A stretch of DNA of 37,751 nucleotides from JASGDB01 sp049841315. Its GTDB lineage: Bacteria; Bacteroidota; Bacteroidia; Flavobacteriales; Weeksellaceae. The notes under the pieces were generated by a model. That model had not been told where the DNA came from. It did no database searches and saw only the letters and a program-made list of their open reading frames with translations. Positions 8,751 to 15,986 of this stretch are shown piece by piece (the first letter of the stretch is position 1; each line of letters opens with the position of its first letter). The position numbers were made by a program, and so were the translations under genes. Location: NCBI GenBank assembly GCA_049841315.1, contig JASGDB010000005.1, positions 1 through 37,751 on the forward strand, given 5' to 3'.

Positions 8751-10265
8751 TTACTGAACTTTCCCCCATTCTTCATCAAAATACCTCACAAGAATCTGAT
8801 TATCCAAACGGTTTACTTCTACATTCTCAACTTTCATATCCTTACTGAAATACGACATCTGCCGGAAATCGTAATCGTAAAATTTCAGACCGGAAAGTTT
8901 TCGCTCCGGCTGACCATTCACAGGCTCGAATGAAGCCAGAGAAAATCCCCATTCCCCAAAACTCGGAACGTAAGCGTGATATGCCGTCACGAAAGGAAAA
9001 ACTTCGTTTATCGTTTTTTCGATACACCAGAACGATTTCGGGGCAAAATACGGCGAAGTGGTCTGAACCACGATTTTGGTGTCATGTGTTGTGATTTTTT
9101 CCAATTCTTTATAAAACTGCAAAGAATACAATTTCCCTAAACTGTAATTGGACGGGTCAGGAAAATCAATGATGATGACATCGTATTTCCGGCGGTTTTC
9201 TTTTATCCAGATGTAAGCGTCTTTATTAATCACTTCCACTTTTTTGTCGGAAAGGGAACTGTTATTCAGGCGTTTCATCGTTTCATTATCTTTGAAAAAA
9301 TTTGTCATTTCTCCGTCCAAATCAACCAAAGTAACTGTTTTGACCTCTTTATATTTTAAAACTTCCCGAACTGCAAATCCGTCTCCGCCTCCCAAAACCA
9401 AAACGTTGGAAATCTGTTTTGCCATAGACATTGCGGGATGCACCAAAGCCTCGTGATAACGGTATTCATCGGCGGAAGAAAATTGGAGATTATTATTGAG
9501 ATAAAGCCGGAAATCTTTCGCATTTCTCGTTAAAACAATTCTTTGATAGGGCGAATTGTTGGTGTAAACGATATTTTCTCCGTATAATTTTTCTTCAGAA
9601 ACAGCCAAAATTCGGTCTGAAAAAATGAACAGCAAAACCAAGCCTATAAATGCTGAAAATGCTTTGATTTTAAGAAAAAACGGTTTTTTCAAATCTTTTT
9701 TAAGATAAAAAATCATAAAAACGGCTATCGAAACATTGATTAATCCGAAAAACAAAGGCGTTCTCACGATTCCCAGATTAGGAATCAGCACCAAAGGAAA
9801 CAGAATGGAAGCCAGCAAAGCACCGATATAATCAAATGCGAAAACATTGGAAACCAAATCTTTGAAAGCCACTCTGTCTTTCAGAATATTCATCAGAAGC
9901 GGGATTTCCAGACCGACCAGACAGCCCGTAAGAAAAACAAAAAGATACAGAACGACCTCAAAATGATGAATGGTATTGAACAGCAGAAACAGCACCACAG
10001 AACTGATTCCTCCGACAATTCCCACCAGAATTTCAATTTCCACAAAAGTATCGAGAAGGTTTTTCTTCACAAATTTTGCGAGATAGGAACCCACTCCCAT
10101 TGAAAAAAGATAAACCCCGATAATGAACGAAAACTGTTTTACGGAATCGCCCAAAAGATAACTCGCCAACGCTCCCGCCACCAACTCATAAACGAGTCCG
10201 CAGGTTGCAATGACGAATACGGAGAAAAGCAGAAGCAGCTCAAACGGAATCCGTTTTTTATCCAT
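8751..10265 (-). CDS. Membrane-anchored spermidine synthase-like protein (SPDSY/aminopropyltransferase domain)
   Basis: The 504-residue protein has an N-terminal half of about seven membrane segments and a C-terminal polyamine-synthase domain. The domain carries QFSSADEYRYHEALVHP (substrate region), LVLGGGDGFAVREVLKY (decarboxylated-SAM site), VTLVDLDGEM, and IIIDFPDPSNYSLGKLYS, which keeps the catalytic-type aspartate. It is therefore likely to transfer an aminopropyl group from decarboxylated SAM, supplied by SpeD in the same operon, at the membrane. An ATG at 10277 is possible. The one at 10265 overlaps the end of the DUF350 gene by 8 nt and starts MDKKRIPFE, which I prefer. The acceptor need not be putrescine: this membrane-fused type is distinct from soluble SpeE. 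Confidence 0.88.
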   Translation of the reverse strand: MDKKRIPFELLLLFSVFVIATCGLVYELVAGALASYLLGDSVKQFSFIIGVYLFSMGVGSYLAKFVKKNLLDTFVEIEILVGIVGGISSVVLFLLFNTIHHFEVVLYLFVFLTGCLVGLEIPLLMNILKDRVAFKDLVSNVFAFDYIGALLASILFPLVLIPNLGIVRTPLFFGLINVSIAVFMIFYLKKDLKKPFFLKIKAFSAFIGLVLLFIFSDRILAVSEEKLYGENIVYTNNSPYQRIVLTRNAKDFRLYLNNNLQFSSADEYRYHEALVHPAMSMAKQISNVLVLGGGDGFAVREVLKYKEVKTVTLVDLDGEMTNFFKDNETMKRLNNSSLSDKKVEVINKDAYIWIKENRRKYDVIIIDFPDPSNYSLGKLYSLQFYKELEKITTHDTKIVVQTTSPYFAPKSFWCIEKTINEVFPFVTAYHAYVPSFGEWGFSLASFEPVNGQPERKLSGLKFYDYDFRQMSYFSKDMKVENVEVNRLDNQILVRYFDEEWGKVQ

Positions 10266-10473
10266 GAATCGCGGCACTGATAATGATGGATATTCCGATA
10301 ATGAACGCCCCGAAAATAATCGCCAAAGCGGTATTGTTGTTTTTTGAAATTTCCTGCCACGTTTTTTCCGGAGTTAATTTTTCAATAACAACGTAGCAGA
10401 CCAGCAGAATCGCGATTCCTAAAAAAGAGTACAGCACCGAATTGAGTATCGGCAAATAATTAAAATCTCCCAT
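10258..10473 (-). CDS. DUF350 family small membrane protein
   Basis: The 71-residue protein has two membrane helices (about residues 10-30 and 46-68) joined by a polar loop (EKLTPEKTWQEISKNNN). This resembles one unit of the DUF350 family, to which E. coli YjfL belongs. The second helix, ALAIIFGAFIIGISIIISAAI, has the glycine/alanine pattern typical of this family. The gene overlaps the spermidine-synthase-like gene by 8 nt and follows the small 63-residue gene by 12 nt. DUF350 genes are known to occur beside polyamine-related and PspA-related genes in other bacteria. The biochemical function is unknown. Confidence 0.82.
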   Translation of the reverse strand: MGDFNYLPILNSVLYSFLGIAILLVCYVVIEKLTPEKTWQEISKNNNTALAIIFGAFIIGISIIISAAIHG

Positions 10474-10485
10474 TTTATTATTTTT

Positions 10486-10677
10486 TTATTTATGATAATA
10501 CCGGTAAACCGATGTTCCGTGTGAGCGGTATCGGGTTCCGTCTTTATATTTTTCCGTTTTGGCACAGTCGCAGAACTGATTTCCCGTATAAGTAAGGTAT
10601 AAATACCATACAAGAAAAAATGCTCCCAGCATTATCAGCCAAATATTTCTGCCTATATATTTTAAACTGTTTTTCAT
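10486..10677 (-). CDS. Small single-pass membrane protein in the polyamine operon
   Basis: The 63-residue protein matches no family I recognise. It has one membrane helix (IWLIMLGAFFLVWYLYLTY, about residues 13-31) and a short polar tail with a CDC cysteine pair and a tyrosine/arginine-rich end (RYRSHGTSVYRYYHK). It sits 6 nt after the DUF4178 gene and 12 nt before the DUF350 gene, so co-expression is near certain. Its position suggests an accessory subunit of an envelope complex, and the CxC pair could bind metal or be redox active. Both are guesses. Confidence 0.7.
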   Translation of the reverse strand: MKNSLKYIGRNIWLIMLGAFFLVWYLYLTYTGNQFCDCAKTEKYKDGTRYRSHGTSVYRYYHK

Positions 10678-10683
10678 CTGCTT

Positions 10684-12123
10684 TTAATCTGCATAAGGTG
10701 AATTGTTACTGTTTTCCCATTTCGATTTATCGAAAATATATTTCCACCAATATCCCGCAATAGTAAGAACTGCCATTATTCCCAGAATGATGAAATAATT
10801 CCAGAAACTTACCGGCTGCCAATAGGCTTTTACCGTAAAATCAGGATTGAATGTGTCCGTATCCGGTAAAGTTGCAGAAAAATCGGGATTATTTTTCTTA
10901 AACTCCTTAGCCGCTTCCAATTCTGAGTATATCTGAGGATTATTGATTTGTAAATTTTCCAGATTATATGAGGTTTTATCGGAAGTTGATAAATCCGTTA
11001 CATCAACAAATCCGTCGCCTGATAAAAGGTAAGATTTCGTTTTGTCGGGAGAATAGAAAATCTCTCCTGTCGGCTCTTCATATCCTTGCTTTTGACCGGA
11101 AATCCGAAAATGATATTTTCCGGAAGCCACTCCGCAAAAATTGAAATTTTCATTTTTACTGCCTTCTTTCCAGCTTTCGCCGCCTTCATAGCCGTGATAT
11201 TGCTCAATGTCTTTCGAGGTGTATTCAATTTCATTGGTTTTTTCATTGACCAGGCTGACTTCAACATTTGCCCACGAATTATCAACATCAGAAAAAAGTT
11301 TGACTTTAAGCGGAGCAGAAGCACCTTTCAATTCAAATGATTTTGAAATCAGTTCTTTTCCTCTCACAGCATCAAACCGGACAGATTCATTGAAAACCTC
11401 ATAATTATCCCTGAAAACGGTGTTGTAAAGCTGAACAAGGCTGATTAGAAGTGCCGAAATCGCAAAAATATTGACCATTTGCCTGACATTGAAATAAAAC
11501 GGCTGAACAATCCCGATTCCTGAATAAAACGGCATATAATCAGGCTTGAATGCTTTTTCTATCTTCGATTTCGGAATATGCTTTCCCCAGAAAAAACTGC
11601 GTATTTTGCCGTCTCCTTCTATGGAAACCATTTCCGTTCCATTGACAAACTCTTTATAATTAGCAAGTTTGAAATTTAGTCTTTCTTCAAAAAAACCTGC
11701 CGCAGCGTCTATATTGGAGGGCGTAGATTCATACCAACGGTATTTTTTTCCTTCAAAATCGGCGTACCATTTAAAATCTTCCAGAGGTTTTTCTTTCGGA
11801 AACAGCATTACCCAATGTCCGTCACTTTCACTTAAAAACGCATCGTTGTTATTTTTATCTTTCAGATAATATTCCCTCCAGAATGTGGAAGAGCCGTATT
11901 TCCGAACAACAATTCCTGTAACAAAATATTCTACACCGTCAATGATACCCTTGCTGTTGGTATCGAGAACTACATTTTCCGTCGGTTTTTTAAGTACCTT
12001 TTTTGATTCGTTTTTTCTTACATCAATCAAATTTGAACAGGAACTGCAAACATATTCTTCAATGCGAAAATTGAGAGTATGCTTGTTTTCGGTTTTGCAG
12101 ACAGGACAGATGTAGTGTATCAT
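10684..12123 (-). CDS. DUF4178 domain protein with N-terminal zinc ribbon and two membrane segments
   Basis: The 479-residue protein begins with a zinc-ribbon-like module, C6-x2-C9 and C26-x2-C29. A cytoplasmic region follows with features of the DUF4178 domain: two SH3-like beta-rich repeats, with FVTGIVVRKYGSSTFWREYYL and WYESTPSN as typical pieces. A membrane helix near residues 220-243 leads into an extracytoplasmic beta-rich domain of about 200 residues, and a second helix (FWNYFIILGIMAVLTIAGYWW) lies near the C-terminus. The start is adjacent to the speD stop with no gap. DUF4178 genes are known to neighbour SpeD/SpeE-like and DUF350 genes, which supports a shared but unproven envelope function. 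Confidence 0.82.
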   Translation of the reverse strand: MIHYICPVCKTENKHTLNFRIEEYVCSSCSNLIDVRKNESKKVLKKPTENVVLDTNSKGIIDGVEYFVTGIVVRKYGSSTFWREYYLKDKNNNDAFLSESDGHWVMLFPKEKPLEDFKWYADFEGKKYRWYESTPSNIDAAAGFFEERLNFKLANYKEFVNGTEMVSIEGDGKIRSFFWGKHIPKSKIEKAFKPDYMPFYSGIGIVQPFYFNVRQMVNIFAISALLISLVQLYNTVFRDNYEVFNESVRFDAVRGKELISKSFELKGASAPLKVKLFSDVDNSWANVEVSLVNEKTNEIEYTSKDIEQYHGYEGGESWKEGSKNENFNFCGVASGKYHFRISGQKQGYEEPTGEIFYSPDKTKSYLLSGDGFVDVTDLSTSDKTSYNLENLQINNPQIYSELEAAKEFKKNNPDFSATLPDTDTFNPDFTVKAYWQPVSFWNYFIILGIMAVLTIAGYWWKYIFDKSKWENSNNSPYAD

Positions 12124-12516
12124 TTACCGGCAGATTTTATCTTGTTGAACAATTTCTCCTCCAAAATAATCTGCAATTTCACGGGCTATTTTTTCGACTT
12201 TTTCAGAATTATCATTGATGTAATTGCACAAAAATAAATCAAAATTCAGCAGTTGATATTCCGGCCAGGTATGAATACAGAGATGTGATTCCTTTAATAA
12301 TATCGAAACCGTAAAACTTTTATTTTCAAAAATATGCTGTGCTTTTCCCACAATATCGGCATCATTTCTGAGCAATACCGATTCCGCAAAAGCAATAAAT
12401 CCGTCACAATCCAAAAGCAGATGCTCTGAAGACGTTTTCAGAGTATATAAAATGTGCAGTCCTTTGTTATAAGAAAATTCCAACTCAGATTCAGAAATTT
12501 CGGATTGTTTCTTCAA
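12124..12516 (-). CDS. speD: S-adenosylmethionine decarboxylase proenzyme (SpeD, short bacterial type)
   Basis: This enzyme makes decarboxylated SAM, the aminopropyl donor for polyamine synthesis. The 130-residue length fits the short bacterial/archaeal class that self-cleaves at Glu-Ser to form a pyruvoyl cofactor. The cleavage site is E76-S77 in KESHLCIHTWPEY. The expected processing and catalytic residues are at the right spacing: S77, H82 (+5) and C97 (+20), the same offsets as S63, H68 and C83 of the Thermotoga enzyme. It lies 12 nt after ctlX and directly abuts the DUF4178 gene. It feeds the membrane SpeE-like protein in the same operon. Confidence 0.93.
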   Translation of the reverse strand: MKKQSEISESELEFSYNKGLHILYTLKTSSEHLLLDCDGFIAFAESVLLRNDADIVGKAQHIFENKSFTVSILLKESHLCIHTWPEYQLLNFDLFLCNYINDNSEKVEKIAREIADYFGGEIVQQDKICR

Positions 12517-12528
12517 ATGTAAATAATT

Positions 12529-13452
12529 TTATTTTTTCGGCAAAAAAATCTCCGCAAGCATACATCTTGCACTTCCGCCTCCGTTCACTTCAATCGTATG
12601 GAGATTGGAATGAATAATTTCACAATATTTTTCAATCGCAGAAATCTGATTTTGATTTAAGGAATTGTAAGCCGTTTCGCTCATTACCAAAAATTTTTCT
12701 CCGTTTTTATTATGAACTTGCAGCATATTTCCGGCAAATTGCTGCATTTGTTCTTCGGAAATTTCGATGATTTCCTTTTCGGAAGATTTTATGGTTTCCT
12801 GTACTTTTTCACGTTCCAGTTCATCGTCGATACAGTCCAGACAAATTACGACAAATTGAGCCGCAATACACATCATCACGTTAGTGTGATAAATCGGAAG
12901 CCTTTCCGTTCCTGCCGTTTGAAACGAGTGAAAAACGATTGGTTCATAACCGATTTTTTTGCAAAATTCACGGAAAAGATTTTCATCTAAACGCAGAGAA
13001 ACCGAACCATACGCTAATTTTTTGTCGTGGTCGAAAATCATGCTTCCCGTTCCTTCCAAAAATAGATTTTGGTTTTCGGAAGCGGAAATATCGTCGATTT
13101 CCTTAATCTCAAATCCGGCATTTTCTACAGCTGTCAAAACTTCGGAACGTCTTTCATCACGGCGGTTCGGTGCGAACATCGGATACAAAAACACTTTTCC
13201 GTCCGTTCCGAAACTTACCCAGTTATTCGGGAAAATGGAATCCGGAGTGTGAGGTTCCAAAGTATCTTTTACCGTAATCACATTGATGTCTTTATTTCTC
13301 AGCTTTTCAACAAAATTTTGGAACTCTTCCAATGCTTTTTTCTGCGTATCCTGATTTTCGGAATTCACCTGAAAATAATTGTTTTCAGCAGTTTGTGCAT
13401 TGTAACCGAAAGCAATCGGCTCTATCATTAAAACGGTATCTGTGGTTTGCAT
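12529..13452 (-). CDS. ctlX: Citrulline-utilising hydrolase CtlX (amidinotransferase/deiminase fold)
   Basis: The 307-residue protein belongs to the guanidino-group-modifying superfamily, which includes arginine deiminase and dimethylargininase. The motifs follow in order: FPNNWVSF (substrate region), LEGTGSMIFDH (acidic catalytic residue), IYHTNVMM (catalytic His) and, near the end, GGGSARCMLAE with the nucleophile C297. This pattern matches CtlX, described in Francisella as a citrulline ureidase giving ornithine. The gene is first in the operon, with a TATTTTTG promoter and speD only 12 nt downstream. Ornithine is a polyamine precursor, so a supply role is an attractive inference. Arginine deiminase or dimethylargininase activity is the alternative. 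Confidence 0.85.
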   Translation of the reverse strand: MQTTDTVLMIEPIAFGYNAQTAENNYFQVNSENQDTQKKALEEFQNFVEKLRNKDINVITVKDTLEPHTPDSIFPNNWVSFGTDGKVFLYPMFAPNRRDERRSEVLTAVENAGFEIKEIDDISASENQNLFLEGTGSMIFDHDKKLAYGSVSLRLDENLFREFCKKIGYEPIVFHSFQTAGTERLPIYHTNVMMCIAAQFVVICLDCIDDELEREKVQETIKSSEKEIIEISEEQMQQFAGNMLQVHNKNGEKFLVMSETAYNSLNQNQISAIEKYCEIIHSNLHTIEVNGGGSARCMLAEIFLPKK

Positions 13453-13472
13453 AAGTTCAGAATTAAGAACAG

Positions 13473-13480
13473 CAAAAATA
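13473..13480 (-). promoter_or_regulatory. Putative -7 element of the ctlX-speD operon
   Basis: On the minus strand this reads TATTTTTG, matching TAnnTTTG, 20 nt upstream of the ctlX ATG. It is the only good promoter candidate upstream of the eight closely packed genes. Confidence 0.55.
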
Positions 13481-13553
13481 GAAAAAGTTCCGGCATAATG
13501 GATTAAACAGATTGAACTTTGATATATTATACAGGAATTAGAATCGTTTGAAG

Positions 13554-14498
13554 CTATTTTTCAGAAAAACTGCCCTGAATCAACTCGATATTCCGTTTCA
13601 ATCCTGCAAATTTGGTTCTTTTTACCGGAGATTTTCTGAAAATTTCGGAGAACAGTTCGGGAGTAATATCCTGCCAATCCTCTTTCCGAAACTGCTTCAT
13701 ATAGATATTAGGATGAAATTTCGGCTGCTGATGAGGCAGTGAAAAACGATTCCACGGGCAGACGTCCTGGCATATATCGCATCCGAACATCCAGTCTTCC
13801 ATTTTATCGTGGAAATAATCGGGAATTTCATTTTTCAGTTCAATGGTAGCGTAAGAAATACATTTGCTACCGTCCACGATTTTATCCGAAACAATGGCGT
13901 TTGTCGGGCAAGCATCAATACATTTCCGGCATGTTCCGCAATGGTCGGTGGTTTCGTGGTCGTAGAGAAGTTCAAGGTCGCAGATGATTTCTGCAAGGAA
14001 AAAGAACGAACCTTTCTGTTTGGAGATTAAATTGGCATTTTTCCCAATCCAGCCCAATCCCGATTTTCTCGCCCAGCTCCTTTCAAGCACCGGAGCGGAA
14101 TCCACAAAAACCCTAAACCCGAAAGCTCCGATTTCTTCCTGTAGTTCGGAAACCATTTCTCTCAGAATTTCTTTAATCACTTCATGATAATCTTCACCGT
14201 AAGCATATTTTGAAATTTTGAGATTGTCGAATGACGGAATTTCTTCTTCGGGAAAATAGTTGTACATCAGGGAAATTACCGATCTTGAACCTTCCACAAG
14301 CAAACGAGGGTCAAGTCTTTTGTCAAAATGATTTTCCATGTAGGACATTTCGCCGTGATAGCTGTTGTTCAGCCATTTTTCGAGAAATCGGGCGTCGTCT
14401 TCAAGGAATCCGGAACGGGAAATACCACAGTTCTCAAAACCGAATTTCAGGGCTTTGCTTTTTATTATCTGCGTGTATTTTTCCGATAATGACAACAT
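13554..14498 (-). CDS. queG: Epoxyqueuosine reductase QueG
   Basis: QueG carries out the last step of queuosine synthesis on tRNA, reducing epoxyqueuosine with a cobalamin and two [4Fe-4S] clusters. The ferredoxin-like cluster motifs are complete: CGTCRKCIDACPTNAI and CDICQDVCPWNRF. Other family signatures are present: EKWLNNSYHGEMSYME near the N-terminus, VFVDSAPVLERSWARKSGLGWIGKN, and GSFFFLAEI. An in-frame ATG at 14519 is possible. The start at 14498 (MLSLSEKY) gives a usual-length protein of 314 residues and sits 9 nt from a TAGTTTTG -7 element (14508-14515), so 14498 is preferred. It is divergent from the rhodanese gene. Confidence 0.93.
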   Translation of the reverse strand: MLSLSEKYTQIIKSKALKFGFENCGISRSGFLEDDARFLEKWLNNSYHGEMSYMENHFDKRLDPRLLVEGSRSVISLMYNYFPEEEIPSFDNLKISKYAYGEDYHEVIKEILREMVSELQEEIGAFGFRVFVDSAPVLERSWARKSGLGWIGKNANLISKQKGSFFFLAEIICDLELLYDHETTDHCGTCRKCIDACPTNAIVSDKIVDGSKCISYATIELKNEIPDYFHDKMEDWMFGCDICQDVCPWNRFSLPHQQPKFHPNIYMKQFRKEDWQDITPELFSEIFRKSPVKRTKFAGLKRNIELIQGSFSEK

Positions 14499-14504
14499 AT
14501 TGCA

Positions 14505-14534
14505 TTGCAAAACTAACATTATTTTATAAATTTG
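14505..14534 (+). promoter_or_regulatory. Promoter of the rhodanese gene
   Basis: TTG at 14505-14507 and TAAATTTG at 14527-14534, with a 19-nt spacer, match the Bacteroidota sigma-A consensus. It overlaps the minus-strand -7 element of queG (TAGTTTTG, 14508-14515), so the two divergent promoters share DNA. Confidence 0.65.
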
Positions 14535-14584
14535 TTCCTCCTGAAAAGGACTAAACCTTAATATTTAAAAATAAAATTATACTT

Positions 14585-14872
14585 ATGTCATTAACAGATG
14601 TTTTAAAATCAGGAAATTACGCCCTCATCGATGTCCGCGAACCATTGGAACTCGAAATGGACGGAGCGATTGATAATGCCCAAAATATTCCTTTAGGAGA
14701 AGTGGAAGAAAGAAAAGACGAATTTCTCTCCATCGATAAACCTGTAATTATTTTCTGCCGAAGCGGAAACCGAAGCGGAAAAGCGCTGGAATACCTTAAT
14801 TCTCAAGGATTAAAAGAAGGCTATAACGGCGGTGGCTGGGCAGAACTCAAAGAAACTTTGGAAAATATTTAA
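14585..14872 (+). CDS. Single-domain rhodanese-like sulfurtransferase
   Basis: The 95-residue protein is one rhodanese domain. The active-site loop is CRSGNRS with cysteine C58, which would carry the persulfide. The domain start (ALIDVREPLELEMDGAIDNAQNIPLGE) and the end (YNGGGWAELKE) are typical of the GlpE/PspE type. No signal peptide is present, so it is cytoplasmic. It has its own promoter and terminator. The sulfur acceptor is unknown. Confidence 0.92.
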   Translation: MSLTDVLKSGNYALIDVREPLELEMDGAIDNAQNIPLGEVEERKDEFLSIDKPVIIFCRSGNRSGKALEYLNSQGLKEGYNGGGWAELKETLENI

Positions 14873-14879
14873 TCATTAC

Positions 14880-14903
14880 GGAGCTGAAAAGCTCCTTTTT
14901 TTT
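14880..14903 (+). terminator. Rho-independent terminator after the rhodanese gene
   Basis: The stem GGAGCT/AGCTCC with a GAAA loop is followed by nine T residues, 8 nt after the stop codon. Confidence 0.88.
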
Positions 14904-14940
14904 GTATTATTTACCTTTTATGCATTTGTAAATGTTTTTC

Positions 14941-15091
14941 AAACGCAAAGATTATCAGCAACATAAACTTTAATCTAAGGAAACAAAGGCGGTGAATATA
15001 TTCACAATGAAGCATACGCTTAAACAATCCGCCGCAGCGGAATCTCTTTGCTCGCTAAAATACGGGTTAATTAAAGTAAAACTTTGCGTTT
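14941..15091. repeat. Inverted-repeat-bounded 151-bp non-coding element
   Basis: In the roughly 450-nt gene-free stretch 14873-15322, a perfect 10-bp inverted repeat AAACGCAAAG (14941-14950)/CTTTGCGTTT (15082-15091) bounds a segment with no convincing gene. A similar end (CTTTGCG with CATTGCGTTT) appears at 14-32. The rest of the stretch, 15092-15322, is AT-rich and holds only the upstream region of the barrel gene. The element may be a dispersed repeat. Confidence 0.5.
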
Positions 15092-15322
15092 ATTGGATAT
15101 TTTTCTCTAATCCTAAATGTACAACAGATACCATTTTCCCCAAAAAAACAACTCAAAAACTTCATTTTTTCCGCCTCATTTTTTCGTTAATTTTACTTAA
15201 TTTAAAAATGTGAAAATCAATATTTTATACCGCATTTGAGGGTTCGTGCTGATGAGTATAAATTCCTTTTGGCACGATTTTTACAACCATTACCGCTGTA
15301 AAACCAAGTAAAAATTGAAATT

Positions 15323-15886
15323 ATGAACATGATTAAGAAAACAATTTTGGCAGCAGGAATTATCTCTGCCGGATTAGTGAATGCTCAAAGTTCCGATATG
15401 AGAAATATGCTTAAAATCGGAGCAAATGTAGGACTGGCAGTGCCGTCAGAAAATGCTTCATGGGCAGCAGGAGTGGATGTTGCGTATCAGAATCTTGTAA
15501 CTCCCGGTTTCGGATTGGGTATTGCTACCGGTTATACCCATTATTTCGGGAAAGAAAATGACGGAATTGAAAACAACGATTTCGGAGTAGTTCCCGTAGC
15601 TGCGCTGGTAAGAATTTATCCTAAGCAGACCGGATTTTATCTTGGGACGGATATTGGTTACGGATTTATCGCAGGAGATGACAAAGTAGCTTCCAATAGC
15701 TCTGTGGATCGCCCGGATGGAGGTTTCTATATCAAACCCGAAATAGGATATCATAATAAGGACTGGAATTTTGCCGTTCAGTATCAGAAAGTATTTACAG
15801 GAGACAAAGGGCAAATCGGCAATCAGGATTACAATGCCGGAAACCTGGGAGTAGGTGTATCCTACAATATTCCGCTCGGGAAATAA
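15323..15886 (+). CDS. Outer-membrane beta-barrel protein (OmpA/porin-like fold)
   Basis: The 187-residue protein starts with a clear signal peptide (MNMIKKTILAAGIISAGLVNAQ) and then alternates hydrophobic and polar residues, as beta-hairpins do. Aromatic girdle residues and glycine turns recur (GLGIATGYTHYFG, GFYLGTDIGYGF, GFYIKPEIGYHN). It ends with GVGVSYNIPLGK, compatible with insertion into the outer membrane. About eight strands would fit the length. The function cannot be read. It is monocistronic with its own terminator. Confidence 0.85.
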   Translation: MNMIKKTILAAGIISAGLVNAQSSDMRNMLKIGANVGLAVPSENASWAAGVDVAYQNLVTPGFGLGIATGYTHYFGKENDGIENNDFGVVPVAALVRIYPKQTGFYLGTDIGYGFIAGDDKVASNSSVDRPDGGFYIKPEIGYHNKDWNFAVQYQKVFTGDKGQIGNQDYNAGNLGVGVSYNIPLGK

Positions 15887-15904
15887 TCCCGTAAACAAAG
15901 TACA

Positions 15905-15938
15905 GAAAGCCTTTCCGAAAATTTTGGAAAGGTTTTTC
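15905..15938 (+). terminator. Terminator after the beta-barrel gene
   Basis: The stem CCTTTCC/GGAAAGG is followed by TTTTTC, about 20 nt after the stop. Confidence 0.8.
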
Positions 15939-15960
15939 TTTTCCTATTCAAAACTTTTAC

Positions 15961-15968
15961 TATATTTG
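15961..15968 (+). promoter_or_regulatory. Putative -7 element for glucokinase
   Basis: TATATTTG matches TAnnTTTG and ends 18 nt before the chosen ATG at 15987. It lies within the longer open frame, so it argues against any start upstream of it. Confidence 0.6.
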
Positions 15969-15986
15969 AGAATAAACAAAATCAGT

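Noticed and set aside
14992..15213. 73-codon open frame in the rhodanese-barrel gap
   Set aside because: No recognisable domain, odd composition, and it spans the end of an inverted-repeat element. Treated as chance.
15855..15986. Upstream extension of glucokinase (start at 15855)
   Set aside because: It overlaps the barrel gene's end and its terminator and contains the TATATTTG promoter; the real start is 15987.
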